DNA from: Diplosphaera chodatii
Taxonomy: Eukaryota; Chlorophyta; Trebouxiophyceae; Prasiolales; Stichococcaceae
NCBI GenBank assembly: GCA_032358165.1
Contig: JAALGY010000033.1
Span: 2,976,001-3,040,000 of the forward strand
Length of the DNA: 64,000 bases
Direction: 5' to 3'
Positions within the stretch are counted from its first letter, which is position 1; the number at the start of each line of letters is the position of its first letter. A program made the translations under genes and the position numbers. Of the stretch, positions 11,382 through 23,100 are shown in pieces. Under the pieces are notes generated by a model. That model saw only the letters and a list, made by a program, of their open reading frames with translations. It was not told the DNA's origin and ran no database searches.

Positions 11382-13682
11382 TCACGACTCTGGTCGATCT
11401 GCGACTGACAGCAGCGGCTGCTGCACAGTCTCCCCCGAGTTCTGTGCTGCTGACGGCTTCGGCTTCTTCTTCTCAGCAAAGCCCAGCACCGCTGTGGTGA
11501 GGATGATGAGGACGGCCCCCAGGATGGACTCCCCGCTTGGTTTCTGCCAAGCAAGCAGCAGGCAGCGTATGCGTAGGGTTCGATGGGAGTCGGCAGATTG
11601 ATCTGCAGACCCTCCCTGGACCTCAAGATGCAAAAGGGGCCAGAATGCAGGGAGGCGCACCTCGTGGAAAATGAAGAGTGACCCCAGGATGCCCCACACA
11701 ACGCTGAGATAGGAGGTGGCAATTGCGGGTGCTGCCTTGGCGGACCGGAGGCCATGCGTGAGCGTGATCTGCAGCGGGTACATCGCAGCGCTAAGCACCA
11801 GCCTTCTGTCCCTGCCGTTCAGCACCTGGCAAGCAAAACTGAGCATGCAGCCAGCACTAGAGTGTCACCTGCGCGCCATAGCCGAGCGCGCCAACACACA
11901 GGCAGACCAGGATCTGCTTGGCAGAAGTCGGCGGCACCAGCGTTCCAGGGTACAGGATAGCCTGCAGGATTGCACATGAGCTGATGTCATACGCCATAGT
12001 GTGACTCCACTGACATGAGGTGCCACAGTGCAACTATACACCTTGTGCTTGCAGCAGCATGTAAGGCAGGTTATGGCAAGCGGTAGATCAAGAACACCAT
12101 CGATGTGCATTGTGGATCGCTGCACCTGCCCAATGACACCAGTCAGCGCCCCAAGCGACGAAATGAAGGCGAGGTAGAACACAATGACATTTGGCGCCTC
12201 CGAAGACCGCAGCTCGCGCACACACATCTTGGCAGTGCCTGCAGAGCAACAACAGCACGATAGGGGCATCTGTACACAAGGCGTACAGAAGCACTTTACA
12301 ATTGGGCGTCTGCCGGGCTTTCTGCCAAGACAGACCAAAGCATCGCCGCACGGGGAATTACCTGAGAAGAAGGCCTGGAACAGGCCTACGATGATGCCAG
12401 CAAGATGGAGGTGCGCCTTGTGCTTGTCGGTCTCCAACTGTGGCCGCGCAATCAGGCATACGCCCAGGATGCACACCTGCAAAGAAGCAGAGGTTCTGGG
12501 ATGCTGTCAACATATGATGCACAGTCACCAGTACACTGGGAAGGGAAGATTTTGTTGTTGGTTGTGCATCCAGGACAAGCTTTTCACTGCAGCAGTGCCT
12601 GCAAGACAGGATTGACCAGCAGAACACAGGGATGGGCAACGCACCGGGATAGCAAACCAGGTGAACTTGCCGGGCCGCTCACGCAGCAGCAGCGGCGACA
12701 GGATGGCGACCCAGGCGGGTGCCAAGAACGTTAGCACCACCGCATCGTTCAGCGGCAGCAGCGTGACGGTCCAGAAGTAGCCACCATTGCCGCCAAAGCC
12801 CAGGAAACCCCGCAGTGTCAACAGTTTCCGCCTGCATGGTGCCGATAGTAGGGGCCATCAGCAGCGCTGCGATACGACTGTTGCTAGGTGAGCTGTAATT
12901 GAACAGGGGCTTAGCAACTTTCAAAACTTCGGGCTGAGGAGTGAGCATGCGTTCTCAAACCCTTGCAGCATACCTGTTGCCCCAGGGGTTGGTGCGGTCC
13001 TTGGCCAGATTGACCAGTGCGCAGGTCAGCACCGTCAAACTGCGGATGACGAGCACAATGAAGACAGAAATCCCCCATTTCCCTGCAAGTGCGAGAGTTG
13101 ACGGTGGTGAAGCAAGCCACGCACACAGTGTATATGTTGCGACTGACCGGGGACAACCATTGCAGACTGCTGGACAGCGACAGCAGCATGCGCACCCAAA
13201 AGCTTGACCAGGATCATCATTGCTGACATGAACACCTGCAGCAAGCCCAAAGCTTTCTAGGACCATCTTTCGAGACTAAGCTGTTTTGCTGCAAACACTT
13301 GCGACGATATAAAAGTTGACTACCGACTCGACACTGCTCAGACACGGAGGCTCCGCACCGTGCTGAGTGCATACAAAAGAATGCCGGTGAGGTTGTGGTC
13401 TGCCTCCCCACGTGCTGCGCGGTCGGCTCTCCGCTGCAGCCTGGCTGCCCGCTCATCGTCGCCGGCTTTGTCTGCCACCGTGGCGCCGGCGCGGGCCGCG
13501 GCTGCCTCTGTTGCTGAGACCACCGTGACGATGCCCTCCTCCACTGGGGACGCCCCGTCATTCTGCCCACTGCGCTGCGCTGCCTCCACATCCTGCTCCT
13601 GCAGTTTGCCCAGCATTGTATCACTCAGCCACGAGTGTTCTGCTATGCGATGGGGGCGTGTTGCTTCGCAAGCTTGCCTCAT
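11382..13682 (-). CDS. EamA / drug-metabolite transporter family membrane protein
   Basis: A ten-helix DMT-superfamily carrier, probably for a small metabolite or sugar derivative; the substrate cannot be read from the sequence. From ATG 13682 the first exon is a soluble, charged, Ala-rich leader (SPVEEGIVTVVSATEAAAAR, DDERAARLQRRADRAARGEA). Then come helices in the exons FMSAMMILVKLLGAHA (about 13190-13240), GKWGISVFIVLVIRSLTVLT (13020-13090), a turn with LAKDRTNPWGNR, YFWTVTLLPLNDAVVLTFLA with LRERPGKFTWFAIPV (12660-12790), CILGVCLIARPQL and GIIVGLFQAFFSG (12360-12480), VIVFYLAFISSLGALTGVIG (12125-12195), and LRSAKAAPAIATSYLSVVWG with SLFIFHE (11660-11755). A last helix ESILGAVLIILTTAVLGF precedes a Lys-rich tail ending at 11382. 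The repeated EamA pattern is clear. Small exons near 11870-11960 complete the second repeat. Confidence 0.8.
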
Positions 13683-14327
13683 GGGTGCTGGCAGCCCTAA
13701 GAATCTAGGTGGAACAGCAGTTTACCTGGTCTAGGAGCGGCTGCACTGACTCCGCAGGTGCAGATGCGCCCGCACCCATCCTGAGGACTACCGGCAGCCG
13801 CACGCACGCAGCGTTCGGCAGTCAACCTTCAGTAAGAAGCTGCAGGCAGCTGAGTAACACCTTCAATCCCTAAAAACAGCTAACTTTGCGCGAGATGCTC
13901 GTAAGCAGTTACGCTCGGGACACGCGTCAGTACATGAGGGTGGCATACGCAAGGTGTTGCTGCTCAGGAGCGCGCTGCAACTTTGTGAGAGTGGCATTTG
14001 CTGGTCAGACTCGGCATCTTCCAGGCCTCGTGCTGTGCGCATACGCAACGCCCTGAGCTTACGTGATGCGTCCATGTTTCAGACCGGAGCAGCAAGATGC
14101 ATGATGCCCCAGTTTCAGTAATTCCACACTCATGCATGCCCTGCAGCACCCAGTAGTCGATGAGATTCGCATGTAGCTGATGTATTCGTTCCATGGACGT
14201 TTGCGGTACCCAGACGTTGCTGTAAGGCTTGCCACAGCCGGCAATCAACCCTCCTTGGTGGCGAGTGTTGTGCACTGACTGCTGCTCGATCGCGCATAGC
14301 CACGGGCATCACCCAGCTGGCCGCCGC
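13683..14327. other. intergenic between two minus-strand genes
   Basis: About 640 bases holding the promoter of the EamA gene and the 3' UTR of the upstream repeat-protein gene. Short open frames occur on both strands but none resembles a protein family. Confidence 0.4.
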
Positions 14328-17300
14328 TCACTTCTGCTTGCCTGCAGCATGAACGTGAAAGATCTTCTGCAAGGCTACACCTGTTGGGTAGCTGGGTGCG
14401 TGTCCAGTGCATCCTATTCCTACAGCTGCAGCACCCAGTAGCACACCACCCAATGGCACTACACAGGCGCCATCCGTCCACAGAGATCTGTGAGATCAGC
14501 GGAAAAGGAAGAGACTCACTGCGCCAGGCCTCGATCCACTTGCGGGCCTCTGTAGCACGCTTCTTGGCGTCCTGGGCGGGGTCCTTTCCAGTCTGCGGTG
14601 GTGGCGCCGCTGCTCCCGACGTGCCGCCACCACTACTGGACACGCCATCACCGGACCCCCCCTGCTGCAGCGCTACCACGCCTGCGCCAGACCCGTCGTC
14701 CGACTTGCTCGTTTGCATCATGGGAACTGCAGCTGCATGTGGGGTACATGCGCAGCAGGCAACAGAAACAGCAACAGCCATGATTGCAGCACCGTGGGGC
14801 AGCAGCGCTGATGTGCTGTTATCAATTGAAGTCGTTCACACCTGCACCCGCCAGCCCTGCTGCTGCCAGGCCCAGCAGGATGGCGTTGGGCGCAGCAGGT
14901 GCTGTCGCCTCCACCGCCGACGCCTCCTTGCCCTGTACATACAATACAGGGTGTCCGCACCAGCTGCCAATCCATGTGCTGATGTTCAACACACTGTGGC
15001 AGATCTGCTACAAGTGCTCACCTTCACAGCCTGCACGGCCTGCGACGCAGCATTCTTCACCTCGGGCGATGCCGGGCTGGGCACTGAGGGCACCTGAGGC
15101 TTTAAGTTGGCCGCCGCTGCATTGACAAGAGCACATGTTGTTGTAATGGCTGCATGGAGGCTCCTCGAGACCAGCCAGCTCAGCGAACCCCCACTTCGTC
15201 AGCCGATGACGATTCCGTGCATGACCAATGCCTCACCATCCCTTGCCGCCTCGGTGACCTTTGAGGGCCCAGGCACAGCGTCCTTGAGCGCAGAGGCAGC
15301 CTGAGGCAGTGCCTGCTGCGGCGCAGGTGTCGGCGGCGTGGGCACCTTGTCCGCTGCCGTCTTCACAGTGGATGCAGCTGCACCGAGCAGGCAAGCAAGT
15401 GACTCCAGCGCGCTCAGGCTGAGCTGCGCTCCCAGCTGCCGGCACAGAGGCACTACGCAATGGACTGTGGACAGCAGCATTGCAGGTCCTGCATGCTGAG
15501 ATGTGGTCCATTTCGGCATACCAGTGTCAGCAGCCTTCTTAGCATCCTGCGGTGGCGCGGGTGTGTTCGGCGTGGGCGCCTTGTCTGCTGCCTTTGTCAC
15601 CGCTGACACAGCTGCAAAGGGCACATAACCCTTCTAATACAGGAACAACACGCTTTGCAGGGAGTTGCGATCGTGGCAGCTAATCTTCATACAGCATCGA
15701 GGCTCACCGTCCTTTGCTGCTTCCACGACAGCTGATGGCGCAGGCACAGCGTCCTTGACCGCCTTGGCTGCCCCACGCGCATCCGACGGTGGCGTGGGCG
15801 CGGCCGGTGTCTTGTCTGCTGCAGTCTTCGCTGCTGATGCAGCTGCATACGAGCATGCAAGCAGCTGACCATGCGGCAAGGGGACAAGTCTGCCAGGTGC
15901 CAGCAGACTCGAGTGCTGACATGGCAACATTCGTGGCCCACACACATTCAGGCTTCATGTAGTTCATGCAGCCAGACTGGTTACAGGCTGAATACCAGTG
16001 TCAGCGGCCTTCTTAGCATCCTGCGGCGGCGCAGGCACGTCTGGTGTGGGCGCCTTGTCCGCAGTCGTCTTCACTGCGGACGCAGCTGCAAGGGGGCGCG
16101 CACACCACTTGATGCTGACACACAGACAGCATGCTCCGCTGCTAGCTGCCTGCATGGCAAGTCATCCTTCCGTGGAGGACCAAGGCTCACCATCCCTCAC
16201 TGCATCCACGAAAGCGGACGGCTTGGGCACAGCGTCCTGGACCGCCTTGGCTGCCTCACGGACGTCCGAAGGCGGCGCGGGCGCAGCCGGCGTGGGCACC
16301 TTGTCTGCTGCCGCCTTTGCTGTCGTCACAGCTGCACAGGAGCATGCAAGCATTCAGCTGTGCGGTGTGGCCAAGTGTTGCTGCTGATGTAGAGGACCCT
16401 AGATGGCACGTGAACACATTGTATGGCCAGCATTGGCACAAAGGGATGCTGGTGCACGACGTTTTGAGCACAGAGCGAAGCTGCTTGTGCACCTTTGTCT
16501 GCAGCCGACTTGGCAGCCTGCGGCGATGGCGTGGCATCCTTTGCCTTCTCAACTGCACAGTCATTCTGCAATATTAAAGAGCCTTTTGAACAGTGCGGAA
16601 TCAGCTGTGCAGCGTCAGATGGGCACATGCCATGGCCCGCTCAAGCATGAGAGTATGGTGCCGGCTCACGCGCTGCGGAGATGCTGGAGGCGTCCAGCCG
16701 CTTGGGCGGAGCGGGGGCGGCTTCCTTCGCCTTCGACACAGCTGCAGACAGTCGCACGTGCACCTTGTCGATGAGGCGTCAAATGTGCCGTGTGTTGGCC
16801 TTGCGACGCATAACACACCCAAGAAGAGTCGTGCACTGTCAGCACTGCACCAACTGTACCTGTGCTGGCTGCTCCCTTGGCCTGGCCCAGGGCTGCACAT
16901 GCAAAACAGCAGCTCCTCAGGAGCCTGATATGCCATAGGACATCAGGATCGTCTCCAGTTCGACTGAGACATCACGGTCATGAAGGCTACACGCCACACC
17001 GAAGAAGCGTGCACCTGACTTTGCAGCCTTGCTGGCATCCTGCGTGCTAGGCGCCTGCTTGTCCAAGCCAGCCTTCTGCCCCTGCTGCGCGATCTTGGGC
17101 GCCGCCTGCCAAACGAAAAAAGCATCAGTGACTCTGCCTCAGCGACGCCTAATGTTGATGAGGAGCAGAAGCACGCCCGTCCTGCAAGTTGTGCATCATT
17201 GACTTGCATCTCAGCGTCCCAATGTCAGCCTTGGTACCTGTTTCGCAGCGTCCTTTGGGGCATTGCCGCCGCCGCCGCCGCCCAGCACCAGCGCGAGGCC

Positions 17301-19521
17301 AGCAATGGCTGCAATGCCAGCGGCGGCAATGCCGCCGAAGCCGCCGCTCTTCTTGTCTGCCTCCGTGGCAGCGCGCTGGGCACCCTTCTGCGCTCCACGC
17401 GCCACCCTCGCCGCCGCTTTGGGCGCCTTTGAGGCAGCTGCAGCTGCAGGGCCAGGAGCATGAAAGTTGCGATTGCCATTCAAAGGTCTCCTTGCGCTAT
17501 CTTCCTTGTTTACAGATGCATCCGGTGCAAGACATCAGCTATGCACGATCAACAGAGGACTGCTGGCTCACTGGGCTTCCTGCCGAACAGGCCGCCGCCG
17601 CTGGGCGCAGCCCGCTGTGCGGCCTTGGCCACGGGTTTGGCCGCAGCCTTGGCCTTCTGAGCAAACCGCCGTGTGCCGTCCTGCGCCTTCTTTTGCACCT
17701 GCTTCGTGCCCTGCGTGCATGCAGTGGAGCTGAATGAGAGAAGCCGCACATTGCCATGACCTGGCGGCATTGGTGGTTTCACCTACTGCAACATATGATG
17801 CATTTTGAGAATGCCCCACCATCCAGATGCTTTACCTTGGCAGGGCTGGGGGTGCGCTGCGTGCCGAACTTGAACACAGGCTTCTTGGCAGCCTGCCCGA
17901 GGCGCTGCGAGCCCGCCTGATGCAGGCACGATGTGCATTTGAGCAACAGCCAGATGCACGGCTCATGCGCATGGTAGCGTACCGCCTTGTTGATAACAAG
18001 GGCATGGCACTACCCATGATGTAAATATTGGAGGTGACAGTTGTGGTGCTGGATGCATGTCACACCTTTGCCTTCTGTGCAGCCTTGTCTATCGCCTTGC
18101 CCTTGCCGCCTCCCAGGCTGCTGACAGCAGCCAATACCGCCAGACCCGCCCCTGCCAGCAGCCCCGGGCTGACGTCTCCCCCTGGCAAGTATCAGCACCA
18201 GTATAGTGATCAAGTTCCACATAGCTTGGGCTGGACGACTCTCTGAGCATGCCATCTGACGACCCATGAGAATGGGTGCCTAGAGCAACACCACCCAAGT
18301 GTTTCTGGACCCGCAGCATTGTCTGAGAAAGTCAAATGTTGAGACCGACCAGGCAGTCGGTCAGGAGGTTCGCTGTCCCTGTAAGCAGTTCGGGGAATGC
18401 ACTGCAGGCTGCACCAGCTTCGAAAGCGTTGCTTAATTGCGCATGAGACACACCTGAGGGCTTGGGCTTGTTGACGGGCGTGCGGGGCGCCAGTGCACTA
18501 AGGCCGCCCGCCGGCTTGCCCTTTCCGCCAAGTGGGTTTGGGATGCTTGGGGCCGCCGGCTTGCCCTTTCCGCCCAGCGGGTTCGGGATGCTGGGACCTG
18601 CCGGCTTGCCCTTGCCAGCCAGCGGGTTTGGCACGCTGGGGCCCGCCGGCTTGCCCTTGCCAAACAGCGGCTGTGGCGCCTTGGCCGCTGCAGACTTGGC
18701 ATTCGACGCAGCTCCACCTGCCGCCTGCAGTTTGGAGCTTTGGCCTATGTCTCTTGATACTCGCCGCATAGGGGCATACCGTCATGTCACCTCTCAGCTT
18801 GTTCCTGCCCGCAGCCTTGCGCAATCGCAGTGCAGCAGCCTGGCTCCTACCGTCTTGCCTCAGACTTTTCATGCTGCAACGCTGCTTTGTCACCTTCTTG
18901 GCGGCACCCTGCGTCTGCTGGAAGGACGACAGCAGACCCTTGTTGTCCTGACCCCGCTCCTTGAGGATCTTCTGCAGCTCCTGCACCATGTATGGTCACC
19001 ATGGTGATGGGGCGGCGTCCAGCCAAGGGCATCAAAAGCTATCAGCGAAGCTTCAACTGCTGATGGACGCCGTGGCCGCCCGCAGCTCACCTCGTAGGGA
19101 TCCGGTGCCTTCTGCGCGGGCTTAGCGTTGGCAACTGGCACCAGGCCTACCGCCATGGCGGCGGCGGCAGCAGCAAGCAGACCACGGCGGCTAGCTGCTG
19201 TGGCATCCTCCTCGGTATTCGCCGCGGCACGCACAATCCTGCGGTGGTAGTCAGCGACGATGCGTACGTCAGCGATCAAGGCAGCAATAATAACTTCACA
19301 AGGACAGCATCCACAGGTGCTTCTGAAATGATCAGGGCCGCGCGACGTGCTGAATGCAGCTTCATCGCACGTAAATTTAAACTCTAGCTTACAAAGCCTG
19401 TTCAGGGGTCTTGCATGCTGCACCTGGAAGAAGCACGGCAAGCCCGCTTCGGTCTCGAGGTGGTGAAGGCCCGGCCGACAGGCGCAACAGAGCGGACCGA
19501 GCTGAGATCCACGCTCACCAT
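14328..19521 (-). CDS. thylakoid-targeted Lys/Ala/Pro-rich repeat protein of unknown function
   Basis: Not a family I recognise. ATG 19521 opens a typical plastid transit peptide (SVRSVAPVGRAFTTSRPKR) that splices to an exon with a twin-arginine lumen signal, ASRRGLLAAAAAAMAVGL, ending in VANA-KP. This predicts Tat export to the thylakoid lumen or anchoring in the thylakoid membrane. Next come a helical segment (ELQKILKERGQDNKGLLSSF, 18900-18985), four GKGKPAGPS/PNPL repeats (18506-18665), and Gly/Ala hydrophobic segments LLAGAGLAVLAAVSSLGGG (about 18110-18170), GGIAAAGIAAIAGLALVLGG (17270-17340) and AILLGLAAAGLAGAG (14850-14895). Between the second and third lies a long array of basic, Pro-rich modules (AVKTAADKxPTPxxPAP). 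An acidic/Gly/Ser-rich exon (14515-14725) leads to a short final exon, stop 14328-14330. The modular exons I checked start in phase 1. The composition also resembles LEA proteins and histone H1 tails, so a stress or packing role is possible. The last exon is the least certain. Confidence 0.65.
15237..16331 (-). repeat. array of five duplicated phase-1 exons (141, 90, 135, 90, 141 nt)
   Basis: Five coding modules lie at 16191-16331, 15996-16085, 15708-15842, 15522-15611 and 15237-15377 inside the repeat-protein gene. Each acceptor is CAG/CTGnnTC-like and each ends one base into a codon, so every exon is phase 1 on both sides and a multiple of three. All begin AAxSAVKTAADKxPTPxxPA (consensus). 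The long type continues to AVxDAVPxPSxxVxAxxDG and ends at a GTGAGC or GTGAGG donor. The short type ends PPQDAKKAADT and splices at GTAT. The order long-short-long-short-long implies duplication of an exon pair with a period of about 465-490 bases. The intron borders are also partly conserved. Confidence 0.85.
18506..18665 (-). repeat. four tandem GKGKPA(G/A)PS-PNPL peptide repeats
   Basis: Within one exon of the repeat-protein gene the motif GKGKPAGPSxPNPL(A/G) occurs about four times with near-perfect DNA conservation, the last copy fading into GKGKPAGGLSALAP. Each unit is 14-15 residues, basic and Pro/Gly-rich, and so probably disordered. Confidence 0.85.
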
Positions 19522-20101
19522 CTTGAGCAGTTGCAAGAACACTACCCAGTGTCCAACCTGTTATAAGCTGGGAAGTGCACACGCAGGTGATCTGAGCTTC
19601 ATCTTGATTTCCCGTTGAATTGCGCATGCCCCCTGGCCAGCCGCCAGCCAAGCCTATGGCGGAACGTTTTTGCCCAATTGCCTCAGCTATGTGCTCCACG
19701 CACGAGCGAGGTGTCGTCAATGCACCGCACATGTACATAGTGTGCTGTGCAGTTGCTCGGGAATGCTCGCTCGATGCAGGGTTGCGGCGGCAAGCAAACC
19801 ACCAATTCGCAAAACGCTAGAGCGGCAGACTTGGTGGCTGCAAGGAGGGGCACGTAACGTTAACACAGCATCAGAAGATTTCAGACAACAAGCTGATGAA
19901 TGCCGAAAAGCGCAAAGGGCAGCTAGCGCACGGATCCACAGCCGTGGAAGTCCAGCACGGTTCAGCTCGGCCAACTCGGCCAACTCGGCCAACTCGCGCG
20001 TTCCTGTCACCAATCACAATCCAGCACTGCCAGAGCTGCGGGCGGCCCGGACTGAGAACACCGGTCACTGAGGGCTGATCTGTCTCAAATGCATCTACTG
20101 A
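19522..20101. other. intergenic with a short 9-base tandem repeat
   Basis: About 580 bases between two minus-strand genes, holding the promoter of the repeat-protein gene. At 19966-19996 the nonamer CTCGGCCAA is repeated about 3.4 times in tandem. No gene is evident. Confidence 0.5.
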
Positions 20102-23100
20102 TCACTTTTCGTCTAGAAAGTCAAACATTTGGGGGTTGATGGGGAAGACGGGCATGTCGGATGCCACATCTGCGTTGCCGGTGGGAGCGGAGGACAATGG
20201 AGTGGGCTGTGGGGACGCCGCCGAAGCCGAGGCAGTGCCAGGCCGCGACAGCAGCTCTGCGTCAGCACTAGAGAGGGACCAGGCCTTGGACGCCTGAAAC
20301 ACTTGATCTGCAAGAGCACGTCAGCTGGGTCATCCCTGCACGACCTGAGATGCAGGCACAGGAAACAGGAACCTAGCTGCACCACGGCTCACATGCGGCG
20401 ATGGGTCATCGGGACAATGTGTCGGCAGATCCTCACCTGCAAAGCTGGGCGGTGGTGGCTGGGCGGGAGAGGTCGTTGGGCCGGCTGTCTGCAGGCTGGA
20501 ACTGCGCACTGACTGGCGCGTGGTGGGTGCACGCGCCGCCTCCTGCATGGACTCATGCTGCATGCTCAGCATTGACGATGCACAGCAGCAGGACGCTGAC
20601 ACACTTGCTTACGAAGAGCAGCCCTCTCTGCAGCTCACCCCCGCGGAGCCTGGGCGCATGTGCCGGTAGTCATCGTCGCTGAGGGCACGGGTGCGCATGG
20701 TTGAGAAGCGCGACATGCCCAGCCCGCCAGATGCGCCCTGCAAAGCAGAGAGAGGCACCAGGAAGTTGTCCCAACCTGCTAGCACCTACTGCAGCCTCAA
20801 CCTGTCCATAGACGGTGATGGGCAACACATGAGTCTGACGGCATCGCAATGCAACATGCAAGACCGTGCTGCGTCAGCAGCCAACATGGTAGATGAGCCC
20901 ACCATGGTTGTCGGCGGGTCGCTGGCCTGCCGCTCTAGGTCCCGCTGCGCGCCGCCGCTGCCCTGCCACGCTGCTGCAGTGGCAGCCTGCAAGTTCACCG
21001 GGCCCCCGCTGCCCGTGCTATTGTACATGCCCTGCCGATGTGGGGCAGTGATTGCGGGCGGAGACGGGTCCCACCCTGCAGCGCCCAAGCGCACTGGCTG
21101 CACGGTTTGCTGTGCCTCCTGCTCCTCAATTTGCCGCATCAGGTCTGAGGCTGGCCCAGCAGGACCCTGCGCAGCAGATCCGCGGTTTCGAAAGACAATT
21201 GGTTTGGGGGTGCCTCAGTTGTCAGCCAGTGGTAGCACTAAGCCGAATGGTGCAGCGGTCATCAAGAGCCATCATGGACGTCGAGATGCCGCATGTGATG
21301 GCCGAGCAGAGATGCCAGCACCTGCAGAGCAAGGGACGAGCCGTAGTTGGCTGCCAGCTGCGCGGCCTGCTGGGCAGCGTGCTGCATGGCGGCCAGCGCT
21401 GCCTCCTGCGCACTCGGGGTCGGCTGTGGCGGCGGCGGCCAGCTGTCCAGCCGCAGGCTGCGTGGCCCGGTGTTTGTGCCGCCGCCGCCGCCGCCGCCAC
21501 TGTTGATCGCTTGTCGGCTACTGGGCTCAGCCCACCACTGCACCAGCAATGCGCAGGTGTTAACATGTCGGATACCCACGCCAGCACTGATTTTGATTTA
21601 CTCGCCTCCACACGTCCCAGATGCATCAGAAACTCAAGCCAGCGGCGCGTGTCACAACTTCAGTTGCATGACACACACCTGCAGCCGCTGCCGCTGGCCT
21701 TGCTGCTGTTGGACATCCTGCTGGAGCTGGTGTGGCTGTGTTGACTGCTGCTGTTGGTACGACCATGGTCGCACCTGTGCCGTCAGCTGCGCATCATACT
21801 GCGCCGCAAAGTCCTGCCTGGCAGAGTTGGTCATCTGCAACGATGGCTCATGCAACCGGCTGCGCGGCGGCTGCTGGTTCTGCTGCAGTGACGGCTGGCC
21901 CGCCTGGTCGCGCTGCTGCGCTTGGGGCGATACGCAGCTGCTGCGCAGCGCGGACCACTGAGCGACAGCTTGCGCTGCCTCGTCCGCCTGCAGTGTGCAG
22001 CCGCAGGTTGACCCAGCACATCCAGGCAATATTAAGTGGTTCCTGCCAACCCAACCCTTAGACATGTTTAAGTCTAGGTAGGTTGCTCCGGCTGGCACGT
22101 TGTCGCAAGGACTATGTCCAGACCTGCTGATTAGACAAGGCGGCAGCGCCCTCGCGGGAGCCATGCGATTCGAGGCCGCTGCCCCCGCCGTCGTCATGCC
22201 AGAACTCGAAGGCTTCGTGTGTGATGGGTCGTGTTGCGGCTAGAGCGCCGTTGCGCAGTGCACGCGCCTGTCATTGCAGGTTAACGAAGGGTAAAAGTTT
22301 TGCATATTGAGCCTCACAACCATAGTCTTGACATGTGCAGCATGCACGCGCAGCTCAGTTGGTAATTGTCATCTGGGATATGCCGATGTGCGCATCACTG
22401 CACGGACAGCATCACCTGAGCCTGCTGCAGGATGGCGTCGCCGTCCATGCCGCGCTTGACCTGCGACAGCAGGTGCGAGGGGCTGCCAAAGGCGGCGGTG
22501 GGCAGCGCGGGCTGGCGGCCCCGCAGCGGAGGCGGCGGCGGCGGCGGCACGTGCCGGCGCTGCGCCAGCGGCGGCTGCGGGTGCGCGGCGGCAGGGTGGC
22601 CCTGCTGCTGCGGCTGGTGGTGGTGGGGGTGCCACTCCGGGGCGCCGTACCTCGGGCGGAAGCCGGCGCCGGCGCCATTGGCGGACGACAGCGCATCCCG
22701 CTCTGCGGGGCCGGTCAACATGGTCGGCGAGCGCATGCCGCCGCTGTGGCGGCTGAGCTGGCCCGCTGAGCGTCGGCGGGCGCTGCCGCCCGCCCAGCTG
22801 TCGCGGCCGGCGCTCGTCAGGCGCTCGTTCCAGGACTGCGAGGCGACGCTGGCGCGCGCGGGGCCGCTGCCCGCCCTGTGCTGGTGGTCGGGTGGCACCC
22901 CGCGCGGCAGGCGCGGGCTGTGGCCGGGCGTGCTGTCGGGTGACAGCGCCCAGGGGCTGCCAGCTGGCGTCTCCTTGGACGACTGCCGAGACAGCTGTGT
23001 GCCGCCATGCCCCGAGCCATGACTTGCGCCTGTCATAGGTGCAGCAAGCGTCTGTCACTTTGCATCTGAGGCGTTCGGCATTCCTGACAGCATGACAGCA

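Noticed and set aside
14328..19521. Repeat protein as a proven pyrenoid Rubisco linker
   Set aside because: The Chlamydomonas-type (D/N)W(R/K)xx(L/I/V/A) binding motif was not seen in the repeats, and a lumen-type signal argues against a stromal linker. Kept only as a hypothesis.
18890..19738. Single 282-residue open frame as the real first exon of the repeat protein
   Set aside because: A clean two-exon solution (ATG 19521, donor after ASSR, acceptor before IVRAAANTEE) gives a typical transit peptide, while the long frame has Cys-rich sequence without targeting features.
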